Assembly (NCBI GenBank): GCA_003330885.1 | Contig: CP030277.1 | Location: 558,001-622,000, forward strand | Source: Rhodobiaceae bacterium | GTDB lineage: Bacteria > Pseudomonadota > Alphaproteobacteria > Parvibaculales > Parvibaculaceae | Length of the DNA: 64,000 nucleotides | Direction of reading: 5' to 3' | Shown: positions 41,682 through 49,491 of the stretch, one piece after another | Numbering within the stretch: position 1 is the first letter of the stretch | Layout: the number at the start of each line of letters is the position of its first letter | Notes under the pieces: model-generated | The model's database searches: none | What the model was told of the DNA's origin: nothing | The model's input: only the letters and a program-made list of their open reading frames with translations | Translations under genes and position numbers: made by a program

Positions 41682-42872
41682 ATGCCAGGTGCATTGGACG
41701 GGGTGAGAATTGTAGATCTGACGACGATGATATCAGGACCCATCGCCACCATGATGCTGGCGGACCAGGGGGCAGATGTCATCAAGGTTGAGCCGAAGAC
41801 GGGTGATCTGGTGCGGGTTTTAGGGCCTGCAAAGGGCGACCGCACGGCGACGTTCCTTGCGGCGAACCGAAACAAGCGCTCTCTCGTCTTGGATTTGAAA
41901 AGTGCTGAGGGCCTTGAGGCTCTGAAAAAGCTAGTACGCACCGCAGACGTCGTGGTTCAGAATTTCAGGCCGGGCGCGGCTGAGCGCATGGGGATCGGCG
42001 AAGCAGATCTGCGGAAGGAACAACCAAATCTGATCTATGTTTCGATCTCGGGATTTGGGGAAACGGGCCCTTATGCCAAAAAACGTGTTTACGATCCGGT
42101 GATCCAGGCGCTCTCCGGTCTGGCAGCCATTCAGGCAGACCGGGACACTGGCCGTCCGCGCATGATCCGCACCATCATTCCCGACAAGCTGACGGCCGTC
42201 ACCGCAGCGCAGGCAATCACTGCCGCGTTGTTTGCGAGGGAACGGACGGGTGAGGGGCAACACATCAAACTCTCTATGCTCGATGCCATGATCGCTTTCC
42301 TGTGGGCAGAAGGTCTGGTGGCTCTTACTTTTCCGGGCGGGGAGAAGCATGCAGCCCGGGCGCAGCTGTCGCAGGATTTGATCTACAAAACCCAGGATGG
42401 GTACATCACCGTTGGAGCCGTCTCGGACGATGAATGGAAAGGCCTATGCGCCGCGCTGGATCAGCCACAATGGCTAGAGGATGAGCGTTTCAACACGCCA
42501 AGCGGGCGGGTCGTGAATGCGCCTGCACGATTATCGCTCACGCAGGAGGTTCTGCAGCACAAGACAAGTGCCGAATGGCTGAGTGTGCTCGATGCTAATC
42601 AGGTTCCTTGTGCGCCAATCCTGGACCGCACAACACTGCTGGATCATCCACAGATCGAAGCCAACGAGATTATCAAGACTCACGAAGAAGAGGATCTGGG
42701 CTCCTTCCGCCTGCCGCGTCCGGCGGCCCGGTTTAGCGCGACCCAGGCAGGTATACAGCGTCAGGCACCCCATCTCGGTGAGCACACCGAGCAGCTGCTC
42801 GCGGAGCTAGGGTATGACGAGGAATCGGTATCTGACTTTGTCGCAGCAGCTGGCCTCGCCCCGCATGGTTAA
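41682..42872 (+). CDS. CaiB/BaiF family class III CoA-transferase
   Basis: A 396-aa enzyme with the interlocked-dimer class III fold. It starts PGALDGVRIVDLTTMISGPIATMMLADQGADVIKVEPKTGD (split), the universal N-terminus; then GDRTATFLAANRNKRSLVLDL, VVVQNFRPGAAERMG and GEGQHIKLSMLDAMIAFLW, in which the Asp of SMLD is the residue that forms the aspartyl-CoA thioester. Members move CoA between carboxylic acids; substrates cannot be told. AGGAAGGTGG lies upstream. The last codons overlap a palindrome with a CtrA-like motif. Confidence 0.92.
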   Translation: MPGALDGVRIVDLTTMISGPIATMMLADQGADVIKVEPKTGDLVRVLGPAKGDRTATFLAANRNKRSLVLDLKSAEGLEALKKLVRTADVVVQNFRPGAAERMGIGEADLRKEQPNLIYVSISGFGETGPYAKKRVYDPVIQALSGLAAIQADRDTGRPRMIRTIIPDKLTAVTAAQAITAALFARERTGEGQHIKLSMLDAMIAFLWAEGLVALTFPGGEKHAARAQLSQDLIYKTQDGYITVGAVSDDEWKGLCAALDQPQWLEDERFNTPSGRVVNAPARLSLTQEVLQHKTSAEWLSVLDANQVPCAPILDRTTLLDHPQIEANEIIKTHEEEDLGSFRLPRPAARFSATQAGIQRQAPHLGEHTEQLLAELGYDEESVSDFVAAAGLAPHG

Positions 42873-42883
42873 CCATAAGTTAC
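42865..42883. promoter_or_regulatory. Palindrome and CtrA-like motif overlapping the CoA-transferase stop
   Basis: ATGGTTAACCAT (42865-42876) is a perfect 12-bp palindrome, and TTAACCATAAGTTAC (42869-42883) matches the alphaproteobacterial CtrA box TTAA-N7-TTAA with one mismatch. It lies about 80-90 bp upstream of the next gene pair, a sensible place for a promoter. CtrA control is inference. Confidence 0.4.
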
Positions 42884-42962
42884 GATTTTCAGCGAGCGTT
42901 CCATTCTCGTGGTAAATTTGCCCTCTGGGGAAGGAAGCTGCCGAGTATGAGCAGCGCCTGAG

Positions 42963-43700
42963 TTGAGTTTGGGGGCTGGTGATTTGTTTCCAGCAGTACT
43001 GAGTAGGATTTTTCTGATCTTTCTAGCGATCATGGTTTTGGTCGCCTTCCTGCTCCAATGGGAGCAGCAGTTACGGCTGAAATTTCTCGGCATCGCCGTT
43101 GATTCCGATACGCTTTCTTTTGAAGTCGCGAACTATGGGACCTCCTATGTCGGGAAAACCGACTATGTGGGGAGCATCGCGTTCCTGTCGCCAGATCAGA
43201 AATCTGTGTCGCTCTTTAAGGGGGCAATTGATCTCATTCCACCCTCAAGGTCTGTGACTGCGTCCCTTAGCTTCGACGCACCAATTGTACCGCCCACAAT
43301 GGCGCCAACAGAAACTTCTGTTACCCAGCTCTGCCTCTACACACGTGGACGCCTCTATTTCGACACCCATTTCCACAAGGTCTATTTTCGCCACCGCACA
43401 AGCGAAACATCAAATCGCGCGGTTGAGCAGCTGCCGGATCTGGAGATTGCAGAATACAAGCACGTCTTCTTTGGCCGGCCACCTTGTACCTTCGTTGGGT
43501 CAGGGAACTATTTTTCCTATGAAATCAACGCCGCCAATATTGAATGCAAATCGATTGGCGAAGTGAACGAGACCGTCTGTCATACCGAAGGGGTAGTGAA
43601 GTCGACCCTGGAGGGCATTTTTGATCCGGTCCAGACATCTGTAGATTTCAATTTCCCTGAACGCCGAACAGTTCGTCCTCAATCTCTTCTGAGAAATTAG
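42963..43700 (+). CDS. Conserved hypothetical protein with one N-terminal membrane helix, 245 aa
   Basis: The frame opens with a TTG at 42963 and a weak ribosome-binding context; TTG at 42984 is an alternative. One hydrophobic helix (about residues 10-29, VLSRIFLIFLAIMVLVAFLL in the family sense) anchors a 210-residue domain that is beta-rich and contains several cysteines (for example LCLYTRG, RPPCTFVG, ANIECKS, ETVCHTE). No known domain is recognised. The topology suggests a periplasmic globular part. It precedes a DUF3047 gene by 74 bp and is probably in the same operon. Confidence 0.55.
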   Translation: MSLGAGDLFPAVLSRIFLIFLAIMVLVAFLLQWEQQLRLKFLGIAVDSDTLSFEVANYGTSYVGKTDYVGSIAFLSPDQKSVSLFKGAIDLIPPSRSVTASLSFDAPIVPPTMAPTETSVTQLCLYTRGRLYFDTHFHKVYFRHRTSETSNRAVEQLPDLEIAEYKHVFFGRPPCTFVGSGNYFSYEINAANIECKSIGEVNETVCHTEGVVKSTLEGIFDPVQTSVDFNFPERRTVRPQSLLRN

Positions 43701-43774
43701 GACCGGTCCGCAGCCTGCGATTGTCTTCCATAAGCCATCCAAGTATGGCAGCGTCTCTCCAAGGAGGACGATGA

Positions 43775-44950
43775 ATGGCGGAAAAAGCAAGTGGACTGGG
43801 CGCACTGTCGACGCTGACGAGATTCGCGGTCCCGCGCCTCGGGCGCTATCTGGTGAACGGCAATGCAGTAGTGCAAAGCGCGTCGCTCAAAAGCCAGATG
43901 ACGCCAGTCTTGGCAACCGAAAGTGACAAGTCGGTCTTGGATGCGTCGTTCCATGTGCTGCCGGCTGAAGGCGGAGAGTGGACAGACACCGGCATCTCTG
44001 TCGCAACAGGTGATGAAGTTACTTTGCTGGCGCAGGGCGTCTTCTGGATGTCCAAGCCCTTGGATATAAGACTACCGCCGAGTGCTGCTTTGTGGGCCCG
44101 GATAGGGGACGGCAATGTTTTCAAAGTGCCCTCCAATGCGGCCACTTTCGTTGCAGAAGGGTCCGGTCGTCTGTCCCTGATCGCAGCAGGCCCCGGTGTC
44201 TGGGAAAACCAGCAAGGCGAGTTTTTGGGCGGAAAGGTGCCTGCCGGGCCGCAAGGAGAACTGGATGTCGCAGTCCTGAAGTTTAAGGGGAACGCCGCTG
44301 ACGCACTCAGGGATCTGGCTGAAAAAGCAGAAAAGCCGCTTGCTGACCTGCTGATAGACGGTGTCAACCGTCTCGACGACGCAGCCACCCCGCCGGAAGG
44401 ATGGCACTACCTCTGGCGACTGGGTGAGGGTGAATTATATCAGGCCGCCGAGAAGCAGGAAGATGCGTGCATCCACTGCACCACCCATGAAGATGTTGGG
44501 ATTTTGCAGATCCCTGCAGAACGACCACTGACAGACACCCTGACGCTCAATTGGGACTGGATTGCTCACCAGCTGCCATCCACACTGCCGGAGGACATTG
44601 AGCCCACCCATGACTATCTTTCCATCGCCGTTGAGTTCGATAATGGACTGGATTTGACCTACATGTGGTCGGCGGCACTGGCTGAGGACACGATTTTTCA
44701 ATGCCCCCTCGCCTGGTGGGATGAGCGCGAGACCCACTGGGTCATCCGGACCAAAAAGGACGTTGGAAAATGGCTCTCAGAGGAGCGGTCGATCCGGAAA
44801 GACTATGAGCAAGCCATCGGAGGGGAAGTGCCCGCAAAGGTGGTGCAGGTCTGGCTGATCGCCAATTCGCTGTTCCAACGAGGCACCGGCAAATGCGACT
44901 ACCGCGCCATCCGCCTGGTAGATGGCAATGATGTACTGGATCTGTGTTAG
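43775..44950 (+). CDS. DUF3047 protein with an N-terminal lectin-like domain
   Basis: A 391-aa protein; AAGGAGGACG precedes the ATG. Residues about 65-175 (GDEVTLLAQGVFWMSK, LWARIGDGNVFKVP, GRLSLIAAGPGVWEN) resemble the PA-IL/LecA-like galactose-lectin fold in pattern. Residues about 200-391 are DUF3047: WDWIAHQLPSTLPEDI, DYLSIAVEFDNGLDLTYMWS, THWVIRTKKDVG and WLIANSLFQRGTGKCDYRAI. No signal peptide is clear at the N-terminus. The function is unknown; the combination suggests carbohydrate binding. It follows the TM-anchored unknown. The stop lies 3 bp from the convergent gph stop. Confidence 0.7.
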   Translation: MAEKASGLGALSTLTRFAVPRLGRYLVNGNAVVQSASLKSQMTPVLATESDKSVLDASFHVLPAEGGEWTDTGISVATGDEVTLLAQGVFWMSKPLDIRLPPSAALWARIGDGNVFKVPSNAATFVAEGSGRLSLIAAGPGVWENQQGEFLGGKVPAGPQGELDVAVLKFKGNAADALRDLAEKAEKPLADLLIDGVNRLDDAATPPEGWHYLWRLGEGELYQAAEKQEDACIHCTTHEDVGILQIPAERPLTDTLTLNWDWIAHQLPSTLPEDIEPTHDYLSIAVEFDNGLDLTYMWSAALAEDTIFQCPLAWWDERETHWVIRTKKDVGKWLSEERSIRKDYEQAIGGEVPAKVVQVWLIANSLFQRGTGKCDYRAIRLVDGNDVLDLC

Positions 44951-44953
44951 CGA

Positions 44954-45634
44954 TCAAAAATGGTCGGGCCGGAGCGTTTTAAGCGCCGTGGGCAAGGCGT
45001 CGTAATGGTCGATTAGATGATCGGCCCCGAGATCCAGGGCTGGAATGTCTGTATAGCCAAAAGTCACACAGACGGAGGGGATCGAAGCTGCCTCCGCCGC
45101 TCTGATATCTGGACTGCTATCACCCACCATGACGGCCCCACCGACATCTCCACCCAAGCGCGAAACGGCCTCGGTCAGGTGAAGCGGATCGGGTTTCCTC
45201 ACATCAAGTGTGTCGCCACCAACCACAACCGGGAAGAAATGCGCAATTTCCAGGACATCCAGCAATTGGTGGGTCAGCCGCTCAGCCTTGTTTGTGCAGA
45301 CTGCAAGACCTATTTCGCGCGCGCGGAGTGCTTCAAGCTGATCTAGAACACCGGGAAAGAGCACCGTATGGTCGGCAATATGGTCTCCGTAATAGTCGAG
45401 GAATTCCTCGAACAGCCCATCGAGCTGGGTTTCATCGGCCGGCGCGCCGGTCGCCGCGAAGGCCCGTTCCATAATTTTTCGGGCACCTGCTCCCACCATG
45501 GGGCGCATTTGATCACCGGGGACGGGCGCCCGTCCATGGCGTTCCAGCAACACATTCATGGTGTGGCAGAGGTCGAGTGCCGTGTCGGCAAGGGTGCCAT
45601 CGAGATCAAACAGGACGACTGCAGAGGAACTCAT
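44954..45634 (-). CDS. gph: Phosphoglycolate phosphatase, HAD family
   Basis: I start at MSSSAVVLFDLDGTLADTALDL (ATG complement of 45632-45634), the usual N-terminus; the frame runs to 45748. The 226-aa enzyme has all HAD motifs: nucleophile Asp10 and acid Asp12 in FDLDGTL, Thr/Ser in AVCTNKAERL, Lys in VRKPDPLHL and Asp pair in MVGDSSPDIRAA. The cap domain carries the Gph-type helices. It removes phosphate from 2-phosphoglycolate formed during DNA repair or oxygenation. Convergent with the DUF3047 gene. Confidence 0.9.
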   Translation of the reverse strand: MSSSAVVLFDLDGTLADTALDLCHTMNVLLERHGRAPVPGDQMRPMVGAGARKIMERAFAATGAPADETQLDGLFEEFLDYYGDHIADHTVLFPGVLDQLEALRAREIGLAVCTNKAERLTHQLLDVLEIAHFFPVVVGGDTLDVRKPDPLHLTEAVSRLGGDVGGAVMVGDSSPDIRAAEAASIPSVCVTFGYTDIPALDLGADHLIDHYDALPTALKTLRPDHF

Positions 45635-45944
45635 GAGGTGAAGCCAATCGGTTGGAGCATTTTCAAAAAAAAGTTGCAGACTTTTATGGTTCGAAAATGC
45701 GACGGAAAAAAGATCGGAGCGTTTCTCGCGATTTGCCGGATGTGGCAAACATTCTGAAAAACATGCTTTGTGGATAAGTCATAAAGGGATTCAATTCCAA
45801 CCACTTATTGTCGCAACCGGACTCAAGTTCTGACGGACGCAAACGCTCATAGATTGGATGAGGATAACTTGCTCTTGCCTTCCCGGTGTTGAATCAAAAC
45901 CTGAACCTGTTGATTCAATCTCTTAAAGAACGCGTCTAGTGAGT
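45635..45944. other. AT-rich intergenic region with a DnaA box and clustered GANTC sites
   Basis: This 310-bp gap separates gph from the DUF2817 gene, both on the minus strand. It holds a perfect DnaA box TGTGGATAA (45769-45777, complement TTATCCACA) and four GANTC sites (45788, 45820, 45891, 45912), the target of the alphaproteobacterial methylase CcrM, where about one would be expected. It also has a 9-bp inverted repeat TTGAATCAA/TTGATTCAA (45889-45897 and 45910-45918) that contains two of the GANTC sites. No gene is seen. It could be a cell-cycle-controlled promoter. A replication origin is less likely because no second good DnaA box or origin gene is near. Confidence 0.45.
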
Positions 45945-47081
45945 CTAATCCGCTGCGTCAGCGCCGCGCCATTCAGCAAGTCCGGCAAGGGTCTGTGTAT
46001 AGGTCACTCGTGCATTGCCAATGACAGTCTCTCTAAAGCTCTGACGATCCGGCGCATAATCCTCTCGAATTTCGGCGAGGTAAGACGTGGCCTCCGGGGC
46101 ATCCAGTCCGCCTTCAAACCGGAGCCATCGCTCCAGCATGGAGACACGAAGCGCTTCGGCTGCGTTGGACTTAGGGCTGGAAGATCGGAACTCCACCACG
46201 GCACCTGCAAAGGTTGCGCGGGTGGATAAGGCCTCCTCAATTCCCCAAAAGAGAATCCCGTTTCGAGTTGGACGTTTTGACCCCCACAATTGATCCACGT
46301 GGGCGGCATTCAAGGTATCGCGCCCCCACCATCGCTCGGCTTGGGTGCGGCCCACCGACCTTGGCTGAGAAAAATTGAGGAAAATGAGCTCCCCATCTCC
46401 TACAGGTCCGGTGTGCCAGTCGATAAAGGCAACCTGACGGGCAGAGGCGAGATCACGCTCTACAATCGCCTTAAGGTTTGCGGTGGACCATTCCAGAGAC
46501 GTTCCACCAAAGTGAAACCCATCCGGATGAGTGTACTGCCCGCGGCTGATAGCGTCTTCCAGGGCCCATTGGCCGTGTTTGGCAATCAGACGGGCCCCCT
46601 CATTTAGAAGGCGTCGGATCGCTTTCTCGTCAATATGCTTGGGGCAGAGTAAGGGGTGTACCTGGTCATAGAGCGGGTTTTCCGGATGGGGGACACCATG
46701 ATCCAGCCAGTTGCGATTGAGGTCGACATTGTTCTCGGTGCCCCTCAGGCACCAGGCAAAGCCGAACGGATTAACCGCATGGACCATGAGGACAGCAACA
46801 CCCGGAGGCAGCCAGGTCGGCCCACGGCCATGGATCCAGTCTAGCTGGGCGGCCGATCCGGCAAATCCCTCTGCACCGTGGGTGCCACATGTGTTGAGGA
46901 GGACTGCGCTGGCATCTCTTGGGCCAAACCAGGCCGTGTCCATAGAGAGCGTCTCGTCTGCCGGTCCCTTTGCATGCGGGTTCACGAAGTGCTGCACATC
47001 TCCACCAGCTGCTTGAGCGGCTTCCACGAAGCGATCTCGAGCGGTTGTGTACCTGTCAGAAAATGCAGCTGTCTCAGTCAT
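45945..47081 (-). CDS. DUF2817 M14-like metallopeptidase family protein
   Basis: A 378-aa soluble protein. VLLNTCGTHGAEGFAGSAAQLDWI (split around 61-84) carries the zinc-type H-x-x-E pattern of M14 relatives. NPFGFAWCLRGTENNVDLNRNWLDH (about 104-128) carries the N-x-N-R-N substrate-binding motif of carboxypeptidase-like enzymes. AFIDWHTGPVGDGELIF supplies the third zinc ligand. It probably cleaves or deacylates small amide substrates; the true activity is unknown. The start at 47081 is MTETAAFSDRY. Alone on the minus strand and divergent from gabD. Confidence 0.85.
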   Translation of the reverse strand: MTETAAFSDRYTTARDRFVEAAQAAGGDVQHFVNPHAKGPADETLSMDTAWFGPRDASAVLLNTCGTHGAEGFAGSAAQLDWIHGRGPTWLPPGVAVLMVHAVNPFGFAWCLRGTENNVDLNRNWLDHGVPHPENPLYDQVHPLLCPKHIDEKAIRRLLNEGARLIAKHGQWALEDAISRGQYTHPDGFHFGGTSLEWSTANLKAIVERDLASARQVAFIDWHTGPVGDGELIFLNFSQPRSVGRTQAERWWGRDTLNAAHVDQLWGSKRPTRNGILFWGIEEALSTRATFAGAVVEFRSSSPKSNAAEALRVSMLERWLRFEGGLDAPEATSYLAEIREDYAPDRQSFRETVIGNARVTYTQTLAGLAEWRGADAAD

Positions 47082-47122
47082 TGAGGCTCATGGTCCCCCC
47101 ATTGGGCCCCCGTGTCGATTGG

Positions 47123-47163
47123 TTTGTGTCGAATATTTTGTGTCGAATAGGTCCATGCATGGA
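47123..47163. promoter_or_regulatory. Direct repeat and palindrome in the gabD/DUF2817 divergent region
   Basis: TTTGTGTCGAATA occurs at 47123-47135 and again at 47137-47149 (period 14 bp), and a perfect palindrome TCCATGCATGGA follows at 47152-47163. A degenerate copy, CGTGTCGATT, lies at 47111. These sit in the 176-bp gap between the DUF2817 and gabD starts and look like regulator sites. Confidence 0.4.
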
Positions 47164-47257
47164 GACAGGCCCTTGATGCATCCGCAACAGAATGCGCAAG
47201 ATGGCGCGAATAGGGACCCGCAATGGTCCACTGATATGACCAAGAGGACCAGTCCAC

Positions 47258-48706
47258 ATGAACCTTCGCGACCCCAATCTCCTGCGCACGCTTTGCTACA
47301 TTGATGGGAGCTGGACCGGACAGGGTGCTGACAAGACAGCAGTCACCAATCCGGCAACGGGCGAGCTGATCGCGGAAGTGCCTGTTCTGGGTAAAACTGA
47401 GACAGAAGAGGCCATTGACGCGGCCTATGACGCCGGGCCTGCCTGGGCTGCACGAACCGCAAAGGAACGCAGCACCATCTTGCGGCGGTGGTTCGATTTG
47501 ATGATGGAGAACGCCGACGATTTGGCGTTGATACTTACAAGCGAGCAGGGCAAACCGCTGGTCGAAGCCAAGGGTGAAATCACGTATGCGGCGTCATTTC
47601 TGGAGTTCTATGCCGAAGAGGCCAAACGCATTCACGGCAGTATTGTTCCCGCTCCCTCGGACGACCGCCAGATCGTTGTCCTGAAGCAGCCAGTGGGCGT
47701 CGTCGCCTCGATCACACCATGGAACTTCCCAGCTGCCATGATCACCCGAAAAGTCGGGCCTGCTCTTGCCGCTGGTTGCACTGTCGTCGCGAAGCCAGCA
47801 ACGCAAACACCCTTGTCGGCCTTCGCCATGGCTGAGCTCGCGGAGCGGGCCGGAGTGCCCAAAGGGGTATTCTCGGTGCTTACGGGTAAGTCCGGAGAGA
47901 TCGGAGGCGAGCTCACCTCAAATCCCAAGGTCAGAAAACTCACCTTTACCGGGTCAACGGAAGTTGGCCGCCTTTTGATGGAGCAGGGTGCATCCACCAT
48001 CAAAAAAATGTCCATGGAACTTGGCGGCAACGCGCCCTTCATTGTGTTTGATGATGCTGATGTCGATGCTGCGGTAGAGGGCGGGCTCGCGGCTAAATAT
48101 CGCAACACCGGTCAGACCTGCATTTGCACAAACCGGTTCCTGGTGCATGCCAATGTCTATGATCAGTTTGTCGGGAAACTCGCCGCCAAAGCGGCGGAGC
48201 TGAAGGTGGGCAATGGCCTGGAAGAAGGCGTCGGCCAGGGACCGCTCATTGATATGGCAGGGGTCGAGAAAGTCGAAGAACATGTGTCCGATGCGGTCGA
48301 GAAGGGGGCGCGGCTCCTGACTGGTGGCAAACGTCATTCGCTGGGCGGGACTTTCTATGAGCCGACGGTTCTGGCTGATGTCACAACGGAGATGAAAATC
48401 GCCAGTGAAGAGACATTTGGCCCTGTTGCGCCCGTCTTCCGCTTTGAAACGGAAGAAGAAGCCATCAAATTGGCAAATGACACACCTTTTGGTCTTGCGG
48501 CCTATTTCTATGCCCGCGATATTGGCCGCTGCTGGCGAGTCGCCGCCGCCCTCGAATATGGGCTGGTCGGCGTGAATGCAGGGATCATCTCCACAGAGGT
48601 GGCCCCGTTCGGCGGGTGGAAGGAATCAGGCGTCGGTCGCGAAGGCGGCCAGTGGGGCATCGAGGAATTCCTTGAGATCAAATATGTCGCGATGGCCGGT
48701 CTCTGA
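47258..48706 (+). CDS. gabD: NAD(P)-dependent succinate-semialdehyde dehydrogenase
   Basis: A 482-aa aldehyde dehydrogenase. ITPWNFPAAMITRKVGPALAAG (split around 152-173) binds the cofactor, FTGSTEVGR (230-238) is the Rossmann turn, MELGGNAP holds Glu255 and GQTCICTNR holds the catalytic Cys288, whose C-x-C pattern is typical of GabD. The N-terminus DPNLLRTLCYIDGSW and the end GIEEFLEIKYVAMAGL also match GabD. It oxidises succinate semialdehyde to succinate, ending GABA or putrescine breakdown. The rpiA gene follows after 27 bp in the same direction. Confidence 0.93.
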   Translation: MNLRDPNLLRTLCYIDGSWTGQGADKTAVTNPATGELIAEVPVLGKTETEEAIDAAYDAGPAWAARTAKERSTILRRWFDLMMENADDLALILTSEQGKPLVEAKGEITYAASFLEFYAEEAKRIHGSIVPAPSDDRQIVVLKQPVGVVASITPWNFPAAMITRKVGPALAAGCTVVAKPATQTPLSAFAMAELAERAGVPKGVFSVLTGKSGEIGGELTSNPKVRKLTFTGSTEVGRLLMEQGASTIKKMSMELGGNAPFIVFDDADVDAAVEGGLAAKYRNTGQTCICTNRFLVHANVYDQFVGKLAAKAAELKVGNGLEEGVGQGPLIDMAGVEKVEEHVSDAVEKGARLLTGGKRHSLGGTFYEPTVLADVTTEMKIASEETFGPVAPVFRFETEEEAIKLANDTPFGLAAYFYARDIGRCWRVAAALEYGLVGVNAGIISTEVAPFGGWKESGVGREGGQWGIEEFLEIKYVAMAGL

Positions 48707-48733
48707 TCTGCCTCGCAGAGAGGCGAAGGCGGG

Positions 48734-49432
48734 ATGAGCGCAGACGACCAGAAGAAACGATCAGCGGAACGCGCGCTCGATTTTATTGAGGATGGTATGA
48801 AGCTCGGCCTCGGTACGGGCTCTACTGCGGAACATCTTGTGAGGCTTCTGGGCGAAAAGGTTGCAAGTGGGCTCCGCGTCGTCTGCGTACCGACCTCAGA
48901 TCGCACCGCGGCGTTGGCCGAGGAACTGGGCATCCCCCTTACCACACTGTCTGACACGCCACATCTCGATATCACCATTGATGGCGCTGACGAGTTTGAT
49001 GCGCAGTTGCGGCTGGTGAAAGGCGGCGGGGGCGCCTTGTTGCGGGAGAAAATTGTGGCAACCGCGTCCGACCGCATGATTGTGATCACTGACGCCTCCA
49101 AACAGGTTGAAACGCTGGGCGCGTTTCCGTTCCCCATTGAAGTCATCCCGTTTGGATGTCGCACGACGGAAGAGAAGATCAAGCGCGTCGCCGCGGACTT
49201 TGGATGCACTGGTGCAATTGAGCGTCGGGCCGATGAATATGGTGAGCCGTTTCTCACCGACAGCGAAAATTTCATCTATGACTGCAAATTCGGCGCAATT
49301 CCTGACCCGGACGGGCTGGAAAAGGCGCTGAATCTGATCCCGGGTGTTGTCGATAACGGATTTTTTATCGGGATTGCGAATGTGGCTATTGTCGGAACTG
49401 ACGACGGCACACATCTGGTAGAGCCGAAATAA
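48734..49432 (+). CDS. rpiA: Ribose-5-phosphate isomerase A
   Basis: A 232-aa enzyme interconverting ribose-5-P and ribulose-5-P. The phosphate loop GLGTGSTAEHLVRLL (27-41), DITIDGADEFD (about 77-87) with catalytic Asp residues, and KGGGGALLREKIVA (about 95-108) with the catalytic Glu are all present; the end, GIANVAIVGTDDG, is usual. Length matches the family. It lies between gabD and gor on the same strand, with 27 and 59 bp gaps, so the three may be one operon supplying precursors and NADPH-linked redox balance. Confidence 0.95.
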   Translation: MSADDQKKRSAERALDFIEDGMKLGLGTGSTAEHLVRLLGEKVASGLRVVCVPTSDRTAALAEELGIPLTTLSDTPHLDITIDGADEFDAQLRLVKGGGGALLREKIVATASDRMIVITDASKQVETLGAFPFPIEVIPFGCRTTEEKIKRVAADFGCTGAIERRADEYGEPFLTDSENFIYDCKFGAIPDPDGLEKALNLIPGVVDNGFFIGIANVAIVGTDDGTHLVEPK

Positions 49433-49491
49433 GGTTACGTCTGCGTCTGAACGATCCGGAAAAATAAACAAGAGCGTGAAGGGACTGCGCC

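Noticed and set aside
45635-45944. Replication origin
   Set aside because: Only one perfect DnaA box is present and no usual origin neighbours are seen; kept as a possible cell-cycle promoter instead.
47074-47289. Small minus-strand frame between DUF2817 and gabD
   Set aside because: It overlaps both gene starts and the repeats; composition is that of a shadow frame.
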